A stretch of DNA of 64,000 nucleotides, taken from NCBI RefSeq assembly GCF_036884845.1, contig NZ_CP145732.1, positions 1,550,001 through 1,614,000 on the forward strand. The letters run 5' to 3'. The notes below the pieces were generated by a model. It made no database searches and was not told where the DNA came from. It was given only the letters and a program-made list of their open reading frames with translations. The position numbers and the translations under genes are program-made. Source of the stretch: Pseudomonas sp. MAG733B. GTDB lineage: Bacteria > Pseudomonadota > Gammaproteobacteria > Pseudomonadales > Pseudomonadaceae. Positions 25,833-35,660 of the stretch are shown here, piece after piece. The stretch's first letter is position 1. Each line of letters starts with the position of its first letter.

Positions 25833-26537
25833 TTACTGCGCGGCGATGCTATAGCCGTCGAACGCGGTCTGCTGTTGCAGGGCGGTGATGATGTTCTTGC
25901 GGTTGACGGCTTGTTCGGCCCCGGCATTGTCCAGGAACGTCTCGCTTTCCAGCTCCGCTTCATCGCCTTCACCGACAAAGGTGAACCCGAGGAATTCCAG
26001 GGCTTCACGGTCGACACTCAGGCGCGAGCGCGGGGTGCGCAGCGGCAAGGTCACGCTGATGCCGTCCTTACTGATGGTGAACACTTCGACTTCTTTCTTG
26101 GCCTTGGCGGCCTTGCTCTTGCCGCCGCTCGGGTTGCTGATCGCCTGGTGCGTCTGGTTCAGGACTTTCAGGGCCAGGCCGTAGACGATTTCCTGGAACG
26201 CCGGGTCGTCCTTGAAGCTGGACAGGATGCGGCCGATCGAGAACTTGCTGCTCAGGTCTTCCAGGGCGGCGATGTCGGCGGCCTCGGCGTCCTTGAGTTG
26301 CTTGAGTTCGCCCATCAGTTCGTAGGCTTTGTCATCGTCGAAGCTGTCGTGGGCCTGGCGGATCGCGGCACGCAGTTCGCGGATCTGGTCGCTTTCGCGG
26401 GTGGACTGGAAAGCGTCCAGCACCATCTCGCTGATGGTTTTCGCCTGGGACACGTGTTGTGAAAGATTGATGGAGTTTTCGTATTCCGCTTTGGACGACA
26501 GGGTGACTACGGATTCAGCGGTGTTGGAATCGGACAT
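25833..26537 (-). CDS. Uncharacterised soluble protein
   Basis: This 234-residue acidic protein has no signal peptide or membrane helix. Residues 30-95 are predicted helical and coiled-coil-like (DQIRELRAAIRQAHDSFDDD). A Lys/Ala-rich linker lies near residues 138-148. The C-terminal part (150-234) looks like a small alpha/beta domain with GISVTLPLRTPRSRLSVDREAL (written here in part). I do not recognise the family. It stands alone, with its own terminator, between the MocR gene and the sensor kinase operon. The ribosome binding site before ATG 26537 is weak. Confidence 0.75.
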   Translation of the reverse strand: MSDSNTAESVVTLSSKAEYENSINLSQHVSQAKTISEMVLDAFQSTRESDQIRELRAAIRQAHDSFDDDKAYELMGELKQLKDAEAADIAALEDLSSKFSIGRILSSFKDDPAFQEIVYGLALKVLNQTHQAISNPSGGKSKAAKAKKEVEVFTISKDGISVTLPLRTPRSRLSVDREALEFLGFTFVGEGDEAELESETFLDNAGAEQAVNRKNIITALQQQTAFDGYSIAAQ

Positions 26538-26703
26538 TGAAATTTCACTACTTTTTTAGCTTGAATTGGGGCGAGAAAGCACGGGGGCTTTTTCAGGTCG
26601 CCTAATCTATTGGACCGGGGCGGCGTTGTCACGACCCAACAGGCCAACGGGCGATTTTGCCGTGAGCGCGACGGGTCGAAAAACTGTGGTGTATTGGCTG
26701 GCC

Positions 26704-26799
26704 TCATCGCTAGCAGGCTAGCTCCCACAGTGGATTTTGGTTGTTCGCAGACCTTGTGCACACCGACTGACTTTGTGGGAGCTAGCCTGCTAGCGATGG
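26704..26799. repeat. REP-type inverted repeat pair, GCTAGCAGGCTAGC subtype
   Basis: CATCGCTAGCAGGCTAGCTC at 26704 is repeated inverted at 26778-26799. The core with two GCTAGC palindromes differs from the GCTTGCTCGCGA core of most other repeats here. Confidence 0.8.
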
Positions 26800-26822
26800 G
26801 GCCTTATGGGGCACCACAGCTT

Positions 26823-28343
26823 TCAGGCCTGCCGCGGTGTATTCAGGTTCATCGACCGCACCGCCAGCGTCGACGCCGTCTCTTCATCAACCGGCAATGA
26901 AAACCGGAACGTCGCCCCGCGCCCCGGCACATCGATCAACTGAATCTCGCGCCCATGCAATTGCAGGATGCGATGCACAATTCGCAATCCCAACCCGCCA
27001 TCGCGCCGCGCACCACCGATGTTGAACGGCCGCAAGAACAACCCTTCACGCAATTCCGGGGCAATCCCCGGTCCTGTATCGCTGACGGTCACTTCGATAA
27101 ACGACCCTTGCGGGCGCAAGCCAAGTTCGACTTCTCCGCCCTGCGGCGTATGGCGCAAAGCGTTATCGAACAGGTTGGTCAGCACTCGCTCGATCAAACC
27201 CAGATCGGCGCAGGCCGCTGAAACGTTTGGCGCGAACGTGGCCTTCAGTTCGACCTGACGCGCTTCGGCGGTGAGTTCGAATTTCTGGAAGATGTCCTGG
27301 GCCAGATCGGTCAGGGAAAACCGTTCCAGCACCGGCTGCACAAAACCATGCTCCAGCCGCACCAGTTCCAGCAGCGATTGCGCCAGGCCACCGACCTTGC
27401 GGCTCTGATCCAGCGCAATGCCCAGATAACGGCGGCGGTCGGCAGGCGACAGCGTGGCGTCCTTGAGTGACAGGGTTTCCAGATAACCGTGCAATGAAGC
27501 CAGCGGCGTGCGCAAGTCGTGGGAGATGTTCGCCACCAGTTCACGGCGTTCCTGATCCTGGCGGGTCAACGAACGCCATTGTTCGCCGAGGCGCGCCTGC
27601 ATCTGCCGGAACGTGGCGTCGAGGATGGCGATTTCATCGTGGCTGGCGGTTTTTTCCGGGGTGAGGGGCAGGGCCGGGGTCACCGGGACGCCGTCGATGT
27701 CGAACTGGCTGACGGTTTCGGTCAAGCGGCGCAGCGGCCGGGTGATCAAGGCAAACGCGGTGAGACCGGCAATCAGGCACAGCAGCGCGACCAGTCCGAT
27801 GGAGAGCAGGGCGGTGTTGAGCGCGGCGCTGGTCGCACCGCGTTCGGCCAATCGATCATGGTCTTCACCGAGCAGCACCACGTAGAGATAACCGGCCGGT
27901 TTGCCGTCGACCTTCAGCGGCGCGGCGCTGAACACCTTGCGTGCATCAACGCTGCGCGGGTCGTCGCCGGGAATCGGCAGCGCATCGCCCCGTAGCAGAC
28001 GCTGGATCGGTGCCAGGTCAACTTTCTCCCGGCGAATTCGGCCTTCGGGCGCGGCGCTGCCGACAATCTTGCCCTCGGTGTCGAGCAGATACACCTCGAC
28101 ACTCGGGTTGACCTGCATCAGCTTGCTGAACAGATCGCGCACGGCATTGGGCATCAGGCCCTGGGTGTCCATCAGCACCGTATCGCGAGCGATGTGTTGC
28201 GCCAGGTCGCGGGACAAGCCTTGCACCACTTCCTGTTCATGCATCTGGTTGGAGCGCACTTGCATCCACGCCGACGTGCCGCAGCACACCAGCAGCAACA
28301 CGGCGAACACCAGCGACAGGCGCTGCGTCAGGGTCAGCCTCAT
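26823..28343 (-). CDS. Sensor histidine kinase
   Basis: This 506-residue protein has two membrane helices (about 8-26 and 177-200) around a periplasmic sensor region of 150 residues. A HAMP linker follows, then the dimerisation domain with phospho-acceptor H275 in NISHDLRTPLASL. A HATPase domain completes it, with LFDNALRHTP, DTGPGIAP and GLGLRIV. Its start overlaps the end of the response regulator gene by four bases. The pair is divergent from the periplasmic msrB-dipZ-msrA operon. The external domain could therefore sense oxidative or envelope stress; this is inference. Confidence 0.92.
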   Translation of the reverse strand: MRLTLTQRLSLVFAVLLLVCCGTSAWMQVRSNQMHEQEVVQGLSRDLAQHIARDTVLMDTQGLMPNAVRDLFSKLMQVNPSVEVYLLDTEGKIVGSAAPEGRIRREKVDLAPIQRLLRGDALPIPGDDPRSVDARKVFSAAPLKVDGKPAGYLYVVLLGEDHDRLAERGATSAALNTALLSIGLVALLCLIAGLTAFALITRPLRRLTETVSQFDIDGVPVTPALPLTPEKTASHDEIAILDATFRQMQARLGEQWRSLTRQDQERRELVANISHDLRTPLASLHGYLETLSLKDATLSPADRRRYLGIALDQSRKVGGLAQSLLELVRLEHGFVQPVLERFSLTDLAQDIFQKFELTAEARQVELKATFAPNVSAACADLGLIERVLTNLFDNALRHTPQGGEVELGLRPQGSFIEVTVSDTGPGIAPELREGLFLRPFNIGGARRDGGLGLRIVHRILQLHGREIQLIDVPGRGATFRFSLPVDEETASTLAVRSMNLNTPRQA

Positions 28344-29059
28344 GGCTGCGGCTCCTCACCGGTGGCGAATTTGTAGCCACGACCCCACACCGTGAGGATG
28401 CGCACCGGTTGCGCCGGATCGGCCTCGATCTTGGCGCGCAGGCGATTGATGTGGGTGTTGACCGTGTGCTCATAGCCTTCGTGGCTGTAGCCCCACACGG
28501 CATTGAGCAGGTCCATGCGCGAAAACACTTTGCCGGGCTGGCGGGCGAAAAAGTACAGCAAGTCGAACTCCCGGGGCGTGAGGTCCAGGCGCCGTCCGTC
28601 GAGGGCCACTTCGCGGGTGATCGGGTCGATGGCCAGGCCGTCGATGAGCAGGCTGCCGGCGTCCATCTTCAGGTTGCGCGCCATGGCCTCGACCCGGCGC
28701 AACAGCGCTTTGACCCGAGCCACCAGTTCGAGCATGGAAAACGGCTTGGCCAGGTAGTCGTCGGCCCCCAGTTCGAGACCGAGAATCCGGTGCACTTCGC
28801 TGGAACGCGCACTGGTGATGATGATCGGTGTGTAGCGCGCCATGGCCCGGGCGCGGCGGCAGATTTCCAGGCCATCGACGCCGGGCAGCATCAGGTCGAG
28901 GATCAAGGCGTCCCAGTTGCCTTGCTGCAACAGGCGCATGCCTTCAGTGCCATCGGCACTGTGCACCACCTCGAACTGCTCATCACGCAGATGCAGGCAG
29001 ATCAGGTCGGCGATGTGCATGTCGTCCTCGACCACGAGGACGCGTTTGGTCTGTTCCAT
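28340..29059 (-). CDS. OmpR-family response regulator
   Basis: The protein has 239 residues from the ATG at 29059, nine bases after GAAGG; an ATG at 29068 is too close to that site. The receiver has E11-D12, phospho-acceptor D55 in LILDLMLPG and K105. The C-terminal winged helix carries LTPREFDLLYFFARQPG and YEHTVNTHINRLRAKIE. It is co-transcribed with the histidine kinase. By position it may activate the methionine sulfoxide reductase operon across a 279-base divergent region, as HprR does for msrPQ in E. coli. Confidence 0.93.
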   Translation of the reverse strand: MEQTKRVLVVEDDMHIADLICLHLRDEQFEVVHSADGTEGMRLLQQGNWDALILDLMLPGVDGLEICRRARAMARYTPIIITSARSSEVHRILGLELGADDYLAKPFSMLELVARVKALLRRVEAMARNLKMDAGSLLIDGLAIDPITREVALDGRRLDLTPREFDLLYFFARQPGKVFSRMDLLNAVWGYSHEGYEHTVNTHINRLRAKIEADPAQPVRILTVWGRGYKFATGEEPQP

Positions 29060-29095
29060 CCTGCTCATCCTTCGGCGCGGCTAAGGTGCAAAAAA

Positions 29096-29187
29096 CTGTG
29101 GGAGCGAGCTTGCTCGCGATAGCGGATTCACATTCAACATTCATGGCGGCTGACACAACGCCATCGCGAGCAAGCTCGCTCCCACAG
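29096..29187. repeat. REP-type inverted repeat pair
   Basis: CTGTGGGAGCGAGCTTGCTC at 29096 and its inverse ending at 29187 lie in the divergent region between the response regulator and msrB. This is unusual, because the pair falls among possible promoter sequences. Confidence 0.85.
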
Positions 29188-29338
29188 TAATCGCATCCGT
29201 TCGAAATCGGCGTTATGCATTGTGCGGGTTTTTCGGGGCTCGAGTTATCACGAATTGTTTAACTTCCCGTGAGGATTTGGCGATCACCCCAAGCCTAGGC
29301 TGTGTTCCATGAAACACCCTGGATTTTTGGAGGCGCGC

Positions 29339-29857
29339 ATGTTTTCACGACGGCAATTTCTTGTAGCAAGCGGCGGGCTGGGGGTTGCAGCCCTGGCAAT
29401 CGGCCTGTTGCCGAAGTTTTCCACAGGCTCGGCATTGATCAGCGAGGCCGACGCAGCGGAGGTGTTCGAAGTGACCCACAGCGACAGCGAATGGCATGCA
29501 ATCCTCAGCGACGAGCAGTACGAAATCCTCCGCGAAGAAGGCACCGAGCGCGCCTACAGCAGCCCGCTGAACAACGAACACCGCGACGGCACGTTCGCCT
29601 GCGCCGGTTGCGACCTGCCGCTGTTCTCCTCGGCGACCAAGTTCGACAGCCGCACCGGTTGGCCGAGTTTCTGGGCACCGCTGGACAAGGCTGTGGCCAC
29701 CCGTCAGGACCGCACCTTCGGCATGGTCCGCGAAGAAGTGCACTGCCGGCGCTGCGGCGGGCATTTGGGCCATGTCTTTGATGACGGCCCGAAACCCACC
29801 GGCCTGCGCTACTGCATGAACGGGTTGTCGATGAAGTTCGAGCCCAAGACCGCCTGA
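29339..29857 (+). CDS. msrB: Peptide methionine-R-sulfoxide reductase, Tat-exported
   Basis: The ATG at 29339 follows TTGGAGG and gives 172 residues. The N-terminus MFSRRQFLVASGG is a twin-arginine signal (S-R-R-x-F-L) with a hydrophobic core and cleavage near residue 40. The MsrB domain has zinc cysteines C88/C91 and C136/C139, the WPSFW motif and catalytic C159 in LRYCMN. It repairs methionine-R-sulfoxide in periplasmic proteins. It is first in an operon with a DipZ-type electron donor and an exported MsrA. Confidence 0.92.
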   Translation: MFSRRQFLVASGGLGVAALAIGLLPKFSTGSALISEADAAEVFEVTHSDSEWHAILSDEQYEILREEGTERAYSSPLNNEHRDGTFACAGCDLPLFSSATKFDSRTGWPSFWAPLDKAVATRQDRTFGMVREEVHCRRCGGHLGHVFDDGPKPTGLRYCMNGLSMKFEPKTA

Positions 29858-29890
29858 TCCATTTCACTCACTTTTGAACAGGTAAACGCC

Positions 29891-31666
29891 ATGTGGCTCC
29901 TGATCCTCGCCTATCTCGGTGGTGTGCTGACGATTGTCAGCCCGTGCATTCTGCCGGTACTGCCGTTTGTCTTCGCCCGCACCGGGCAGCCGTTCATGAA
30001 GAGTGGTTTGCCGCTGTTGGCGGGGATGGCGCTGACGTTTGCGCTGGTCGCCACGCTGGCGGCGGTGGGTGGCGGTTGGGTGGTGCAACTCAATCAGTAT
30101 GGGCGCTGGCTGGCGCTGGTGTTCGTCGCGCTGTTCGGCCTGACACTGATGCTGCCGCAACTGGCCGAGCGCCTGACCCGGCCGTTGGTTGCGGCGGGCA
30201 GTCGCCTTTCGGAAGCGGCGGGTGCCGATGCGCGGCCGCGTCCCGGTGCTTCGTTCCTGATCGGCGTAGCGACAGGGCTGCTGTGGGCGCCGTGTGCCGG
30301 ACCGATTCTGGGCCTGTTGCTGACCGGTGCGGCGCTGCAAGGCGCAAGCATTCAAACCACCTTGTTGCTGCTGGCGTACGCTGCCGGTGCGGCGACGTCC
30401 CTGGCGTTGGCGTTGCTGTTGGGCGGTAAAGTCTTCACCGCGATGAAGCGTTCGATCGGCGCTGGTGAGTGGGTGCGTCGAGGCCTGGGTGCGGCGATGC
30501 TGGCCGGTGTAGCGGCGATTGCGCTGGGGCTGGACACCGGGATTCTGGCGCGGGTTTCGACGGCTTCCACCGGGGGCATTGAGCAAGTGTTGGTGGAACA
30601 GTTGGCCGGTAAATCTCCGCGTAACAGCGGGGCGATGATGGCGCAAGATCCTGCCACCGAAGGCGCAATGCAAGTGGCTGAAAAATCCACGGGCACCCTG
30701 CCGGTCGAAGGTAACCTGCCGCCGTTGGACGGCGCCGTGCAGTGGCTCAATTCGCCACCGCTCGATGCCCAGGCGTTGAAGGGTAAGGTGGTGCTGGTGG
30801 ATTTCTGGACCTACTCCTGCATCAACTGCCTGCGCTCGCTGCCCTATGTCAAAGCCTGGGCGGAAAAATATCGCGATCAAGGCCTTGTGGTGATCGGCGT
30901 GCACGCACCGGAGTTCGCCTTCGAACGCGACATCAAGAACGTCACCAAAGCCATGAAGGATCTGGGCATCAACTACCCGGTGGCCATCGACAACGAATTC
31001 AAGATCTGGCGCGCCTTCAACAACGAATACTGGCCGGCGCACTATTTTGCCGACGCCCAGGGTCGCATCCGTTATCACCATTTTGGCGAAGGCGCGTACG
31101 ACGAATCAGAGCGGGTCATCCAGCAACTGTTGCGTGAGGCGGGTGCCGCCAAGGTCTCCGACGGACTGATCAATGCCAAGGCCGACGGTGTGCAAATGGC
31201 GCCGGACAGCAACGAAGTGCAATCGCCGGAAACCTATGTCGGCTACCAGCGTGCCGAGCATTTCGTGCCGGAAACCGCATTGGTGCCCGACAAGGTCGCC
31301 GCCTACAACCCGCCTGCACAATTGGCGCTTAACGATTGGAGCCTGGGCGGCCAATGGCATGTCGGCTCGGAACGCGCCACCGCCAGCGCTGCGGACAGTC
31401 GCATCGTTTATCGCTTTCACGCCCGGGATTTGCATCTGGTGCTCGGCCCCGGCGCCGATGGCAAACCGGTGCGCTTCAAGGTGCTGATCGACGGCAAGAC
31501 CCCGGGCGCTGACCACGGCATGGACGTGGCCCCCGATGGCAGCGGCACCGTGACTGACCAGCGTTTGTATCAATTGGTGCGGCAGAACGGCGGCGTGACT
31601 GACCGAACTTTCAGCATCGAGTTTCTTGATCCGGGCGCATCGGCCTACGCCTTTACCTTCGGCTGA
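29891..31666 (+). CDS. DipZ-type protein: CcdA membrane domain plus periplasmic thioredoxin domain
   Basis: This 591-residue protein begins with a CcdA/DsbD-like membrane domain. It has six helices with the redox pair C19 (SPCILP) and a second Cys in WAPCAGP near residue 136. A thioredoxin-like domain follows at about 270-410, with C310-x2-C313 in WTYSCINC. The C-terminal beta-rich domain has the family's YLRYHHFGEG-like and DWSLGGQWHVG segments. It carries electrons across the membrane to periplasmic thiol enzymes. Placed between msrB and msrA, it should reduce both. Confidence 0.9.
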   Translation: MWLLILAYLGGVLTIVSPCILPVLPFVFARTGQPFMKSGLPLLAGMALTFALVATLAAVGGGWVVQLNQYGRWLALVFVALFGLTLMLPQLAERLTRPLVAAGSRLSEAAGADARPRPGASFLIGVATGLLWAPCAGPILGLLLTGAALQGASIQTTLLLLAYAAGAATSLALALLLGGKVFTAMKRSIGAGEWVRRGLGAAMLAGVAAIALGLDTGILARVSTASTGGIEQVLVEQLAGKSPRNSGAMMAQDPATEGAMQVAEKSTGTLPVEGNLPPLDGAVQWLNSPPLDAQALKGKVVLVDFWTYSCINCLRSLPYVKAWAEKYRDQGLVVIGVHAPEFAFERDIKNVTKAMKDLGINYPVAIDNEFKIWRAFNNEYWPAHYFADAQGRIRYHHFGEGAYDESERVIQQLLREAGAAKVSDGLINAKADGVQMAPDSNEVQSPETYVGYQRAEHFVPETALVPDKVAAYNPPAQLALNDWSLGGQWHVGSERATASAADSRIVYRFHARDLHLVLGPGADGKPVRFKVLIDGKTPGADHGMDVAPDGSGTVTDQRLYQLVRQNGGVTDRTFSIEFLDPGASAYAFTFG

Positions 31667-31696
31667 TTGCCTTTCAATTATTCAGGAGTCCAAATC

Positions 31697-32404
31697 ATGA
31701 AAACCCTGTTCACCTGGCGTCGTACGTTGTTGGGGCTGGCTGCTGCCGGTGTCATCAGCCAATGCTCGGCGTTCTCCTTCGGAAGTTCAGAAGAGGCGGT
31801 CGTGATTCCGCCGCCCACGCTCGACGAAATCACTCAGGCCCACAGCGAAACCGCAGTCTTTGCCGGCGGTTGTTTCTGGGGCGTCCAAGGGGTGTTTCAA
31901 CACGTCAAAGGCGTGAAAGATGCTGTCTCCGGTTATGCCGGTGGCGCGGCCAATACGGCGCAGTACGAGCGTGTCAGCAACGGCAATACCGGCCATGCGG
32001 AATCGGTCGAAGTGACGTTCGACCCGACTCAGGTCAGCTACGGCACCTTGCTGCAAATCTACTTTTCCGTGGCGCACAACCCGACCGAACTCAACCGTCA
32101 GGGGCCGGACACCGGCACGCAATATCGCTCGGCGATTTTCACCAAAAACGCGGAACAGCAAAAAGTCGCGGAGGCATACATTGCCCAGCTCGACGCCGCC
32201 AAATCGTTCAGCAAACCGATCGTGACCAAACTGGAAAGCTACAACGGGTTCTACCCGGCTGAAGAGGAACATCAGGATTTTCTGACCGAACATCCGACTT
32301 ATCCGTACATCGTGATCAACGATCTGCCGAAAGTGGCACAGCTCAAGCAGCTGTACCCGGATCGCTATCAGGACAAACCGGTATTGGTGAAAGACGGTAT
32401 CTAA
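31697..32404 (+). CDS. msrA: Peptide methionine-S-sulfoxide reductase, exported
   Basis: The ATG at 31697 follows AGGAG and gives 235 residues. An N-terminal signal peptide (about residues 1-24, with a Cys at 23 outside a good lipobox) is followed by an MsrA domain. The domain carries catalytic C59 in GGCFWG and the YRSAIF and EEEHQDF motifs. It reduces methionine-S-sulfoxide, complementing MsrB. The export signal and the DipZ neighbour support periplasmic action. Its stop is only 4 bases from the convergent cyclase gene. Confidence 0.92.
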   Translation: MKTLFTWRRTLLGLAAAGVISQCSAFSFGSSEEAVVIPPPTLDEITQAHSETAVFAGGCFWGVQGVFQHVKGVKDAVSGYAGGAANTAQYERVSNGNTGHAESVEVTFDPTQVSYGTLLQIYFSVAHNPTELNRQGPDTGTQYRSAIFTKNAEQQKVAEAYIAQLDAAKSFSKPIVTKLESYNGFYPAEEEHQDFLTEHPTYPYIVINDLPKVAQLKQLYPDRYQDKPVLVKDGI

Positions 32405-32408
32405 GGAT

Positions 32409-33421
32409 TTATCCCGAGATCACATTCTTGCCGGCGATTTTCGAGCGATACAGTGCCTGATCGGCTCGCGCCATCAGGCCGGTCTGTTGCTCTTCATCAA
32501 AACGCTGGACCACGCCGAAACTCATGGTCACGTGGAAGTCGCCCACGGGCAGCAATTCAGAAAGGCCATGACGGATTTTTTCGGCGAGAGTCCGGGCTTC
32601 GGCCAACGAAGTGTTGGGCAGCGTCATGATGAATTCATCGCCGCCCCAACGGGCCAGCAGGTCGCCTTCACGCACGAAGCGTTTGACGTTCTCGACCACC
32701 TGCACCAGCGCGGCATCGCCCAATGCATGGCCGTAGTGATCGTTGATGGTTTTGAAGTCGTCGATGTCCATGGCGATCAGCGACAGTGGCTCGCGAAACC
32801 GCTGGGCGCGTTCGCAGGCCTGAGGCAGCACCTGTTCCAGGCGATAGCGATTGGCGATGGCGGTCAGGGTATCGGTTTGCGCCAGTTGCGGTTTTCTTCG
32901 AGTTGCAGCTGCAACTGCTGATTGACTCGGGATAACTCCTGAGTGCGCTCTTCGATCAACGCTTCCAGGGAATGATTGCGCCGTTCGAGTTCTTCGAACA
33001 GGCGTCGTTTGTCTTCAATGCTGCGGTGTGCGCCGATCATCCGTGCCACTGAACCGTCGGCATTGCGCGCCAGGATGTGGCCGCGATCTTCGATCCACAG
33101 GTAATTGCCGTCCTGCATGCGACAGCGGTACTCGGCCTGATAGCCGGGGGCGCGCTGGCTCAGGTAGTCGTCGAACAGGGCCATGACCTGCGGGTAGTCG
33201 TCGGGGTGGATGACGTTCTCCCAGGTCAGCACATTGTTGTCCAGGGAGTGCGGCGTATAGCCGAGCATTTCGTACCAGCGCGCCGTGCGGTAGACGAAAC
33301 CGGTGTTGGCGTTCCAGTCCCAGATGCCGTCGCTGACCAGTTCCAGGATGGTGTGCAGCATGTCGTCATTCATGTCAGCCGCGTTGAACTTCAACGGCTC
33401 GATATTCGATGCCTCACCCAT
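32409..33421 (-). pseudogene. PAS-GGDEF diguanylate cyclase gene broken by a single-base frameshift
   Basis: The start at 33421 follows GGGAG. The first frame encodes a PAS domain (WDWNANTGFVYRTARWYEMLG) with a PAC motif and a coiled linker, then ends at 32864 with an out-of-frame tail. Another frame from about 32888 continues the protein as LAQTDTLTAIANRYRLEQ and reaches WGGDEF and the end of a GGDEF domain at 32409. One missing A in the AA at 32886-32887 (CGCAACTGG for expected CGCAAACTGG) explains the break. Full length would be about 337 residues. It is either a recent inactivating mutation or a sequencing error. Confidence 0.85.
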
Positions 33422-33482
33422 CTGTGCTCTCCCTGTCACTGAATCATCAGCCCGCAGATTAGTGCATGGCGCATTCCGCCTG

Positions 33483-34388
33483 CTAGTGCTTGCCCCACTT
33501 CTGCACGGCGAAGTCGACGAAACGACGCAATTTCGGCAGGCGGTAGCGATCCTGAGCGTAAACCAGGTGCATCGGTCGGCTGGGCGGGCAAAAATCGGGC
33601 ATCAATGCCAACAGTTTTCCGTCCCGCAGATCCTGTTCGACCAGCGCATCGGGCATCATCACGATGCCCATGCCGGTCAGCGCCGCTTGATGCAGCCCGG
33701 CCGAGCTGTTGATCAGCATCGGCCCGCTGACCCCCACGCTGACTTCGCCGTCAGGTCCGGCCAGACGCCACTCCTTTTGCACCGATTGCCAGTCATCCCC
33801 GGCCGGATAGGCGAAGGACAGGCAATCGTGGTGTCGCAGGTCTTCGGGAGTTTGTGGTGTACCTCGACGGGCCAGATATTCAGGGGATGCGCACATGGTC
33901 AGGGTGTAGTCGATCAGCGGACGGGCGATCAGGTTGGAGGGTTCCAGTGCGCCAAGACGAAACGCCACATCCAGACCGTTTTCCAACAGGTCCGGGCGGC
34001 GGTTGGTCAGCACCACATCAAGTTTCACTCGCGGGTTTTGCAGGCTGAACTCGCTCAGTGCCGGCGCCAGGCGCTCGGTGCCGAAGGTCAAGGGCGCGGT
34101 GATGCGCAAGTTGCCGCTCGGTTCGTCGAGTGCCTGTTCGGCCAGACGTTCGGAGTCCGCCACCAGTCCCAGCACTTCCAGGCAACGCTGGTAATATGCG
34201 CTGCCGAATTCCGTCAGACGCTGGCGCCGCGTCGTGCGATTGAGCAGGCGTACACCCAACCGTTGCTCCAGCGCCTTGAGGTGATTGCCGACCATGGTCG
34301 TGGACATTTCGCACTGCGAAGCGGCGGCCGTCATGCTGCCGGCCTCCACGACTTTCACGTAAACGCTCATTGCCTGGAACAAGTCCAT
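33483..34388 (-). CDS. LysR-family transcriptional regulator
   Basis: The start at ATG 34388 (MDLFQAMSVYVKVVEAGS) gives 301 residues and the normal LysR N-terminus. The longer frame to 34436 would add 16 unlikely residues. The helix-turn-helix is GSMTAAASQCEMSTTMVGNH, followed by a periplasmic-binding-protein-like effector domain. It belongs to the CrgA-like subgroup by its RLLNRTTRRQRLTEFG segment. It is divergent from a class III aminotransferase gene, about 100 bases away, which is its likely target. Confidence 0.9.
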   Translation of the reverse strand: MDLFQAMSVYVKVVEAGSMTAAASQCEMSTTMVGNHLKALEQRLGVRLLNRTTRRQRLTEFGSAYYQRCLEVLGLVADSERLAEQALDEPSGNLRITAPLTFGTERLAPALSEFSLQNPRVKLDVVLTNRRPDLLENGLDVAFRLGALEPSNLIARPLIDYTLTMCASPEYLARRGTPQTPEDLRHHDCLSFAYPAGDDWQSVQKEWRLAGPDGEVSVGVSGPMLINSSAGLHQAALTGMGIVMMPDALVEQDLRDGKLLALMPDFCPPSRPMHLVYAQDRYRLPKLRRFVDFAVQKWGKH

Positions 34389-34490
34389 TATCAAGTCCAA
34401 CTTTAAAATGATTGAAGTGTTGCAGCGTTTATCCAACTCAGGTGGCTAACCATACTGCAAAAACACCGACAATTGATGGAGCTTGATGTC

Positions 34491-35660
34491 ATGACCGCCG
34501 CCTGCCTGATGAGCACTTACCAACCGCTGGCCTTGAGTTTCAACAAGGGCCTGGGCACGCGCCTGTGGGATCAGGCCGGTCGCGAATACCTGGACGCGGT
34601 GGCCGGTGTGGCGGTGACCAATGTCGGCCACTCCCATCCGAAAATCGTCGCGGCCATTACTGAGCAGGCCGGGTTGCTGCTGCACACCTCGAACCTCTAC
34701 AGCATCGACTGGCAACAGCAACTGGCGCAGAAACTCACTCGGCTGGCGGGTATGGACCGGGCATTCTTCAACAACTCCGGGGCTGAGGCCAACGAAACGG
34801 CACTGCAAATCGCCCGGTTGTACGGTTGGCACAAAGGCATCGAGCAGCCGTTGGTAGTGGTCATGGAAAACGCCTTCCACGGTCGCACCCTCGGCACTTT
34901 GTCCGCCAGCGACGGCCCGGCCGTGCGCCTGGGCTTCAATAAATTGCCGGGCGACTTCATCAAGGTGCCGTTTGGTGATCTCAAGGCTTTGGACAAAATC
35001 CAGCAATCCCACGGCTCGCGCATCGTCGCGATCCTGATGGAACCGATCCAGGGCGAAAGCGGCGTGCAACTGGCCCCACCCGGTTATCTCAAAGCGCTGC
35101 GCGATCTGTGCAACCGGAACGCATGGCTGCTGATGCTCGACGAAATCCAGACCGGCATCGGCCGCACCGGCCAGTGGTTCGCGTTCCAGCACGAAGGCGT
35201 CGTCCCGGACGTCATGACCCTGGCCAAAGGCCTGGGCAACGGCGTGCCCATCGGCGCCTGCCTGGCCCGAGGCAAAGCCGCCGAACTGTTTACGCCGGGT
35301 AGCCACGGCAGCACATTCGGCGGCAATCCACTGGCCTGCCGGGTCGGGTGCACCGTGCTGGATATTGTCGAAGAACAAGGTCTACTGGAAAACGCCCGGC
35401 TCCAGGGCGAGCGGCTGCTGGACAGATTGCGCATGGAATTGGCCGACAATCCCAATGTGCTGGCGATTCGCGGACAGGGCCTGATGATCGGCATCGAACT
35501 CAAACAACCGATCCGCGACCTGAGCCTGATCGCCGCCCGGGATCATGGGTTACTGATCAATGTCACGCGGGGGCAGATCATTCGGCTGTTGCCGCCGCTG
35601 ACGATTGATGAGCGGGAGGTGGGGATGATTGTCAGGGGATTGAGTCGGGCGATTTCGTAA
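34491..35660 (+). CDS. Class III aminotransferase, acetylornithine transaminase-like
   Basis: The protein has 389 residues from ATG 34491; ATG or TTG starts upstream at 34473-34482 are possible. It shows the ArgD/ornithine transaminase features [19 protein letters not shown], the [12 protein letters not shown] metal/PLP strand, catalytic K246 in TLAKGLGNG and [13 protein letters not shown]. It resembles ArgD paralogues that use acetylornithine or related omega-amino acids. The divergent LysR gene suggests inducible control. Its last 111 bases are overlapped on the opposite strand by a small gene. Confidence 0.87.
   Translation: MTAACLMSTYQPLALSFNKGLGTRLWDQAGREYLDAVAGVAVTNVGHSHPKIVAAITEQAGLLLHTSNLYSIDWQQQLAQKLTRLAGMDRAFFNNSGAEANETALQIARLYGWHKGIEQPLVVVMENAFHGRTLGTLSASDGPAVRLGFNKLPGDFIKVPFGDLKALDKIQQSHGSRIVAILMEPIQGESGVQLAPPGYLKALRDLCNRNAWLLMLDEIQTGIGRTGQWFAFQHEGVVPDVMTLAKGLGNGVPIGACLARGKAAELFTPGSHGSTFGGNPLACRVGCTVLDIVEEQGLLENARLQGERLLDRLRMELADNPNVLAIRGQGLMIGIELKQPIRDLSLIAARDHGLLINVTRGQIIRLLPPLTIDEREVGMIVRGLSRAIS

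Noticed and set aside
23974..29187. Several closely spaced inverted repeats that could suggest a CRISPR array.
   Set aside because: They are dispersed REP doublets with no regular spacing, no uniform direct repeats and no cas genes.
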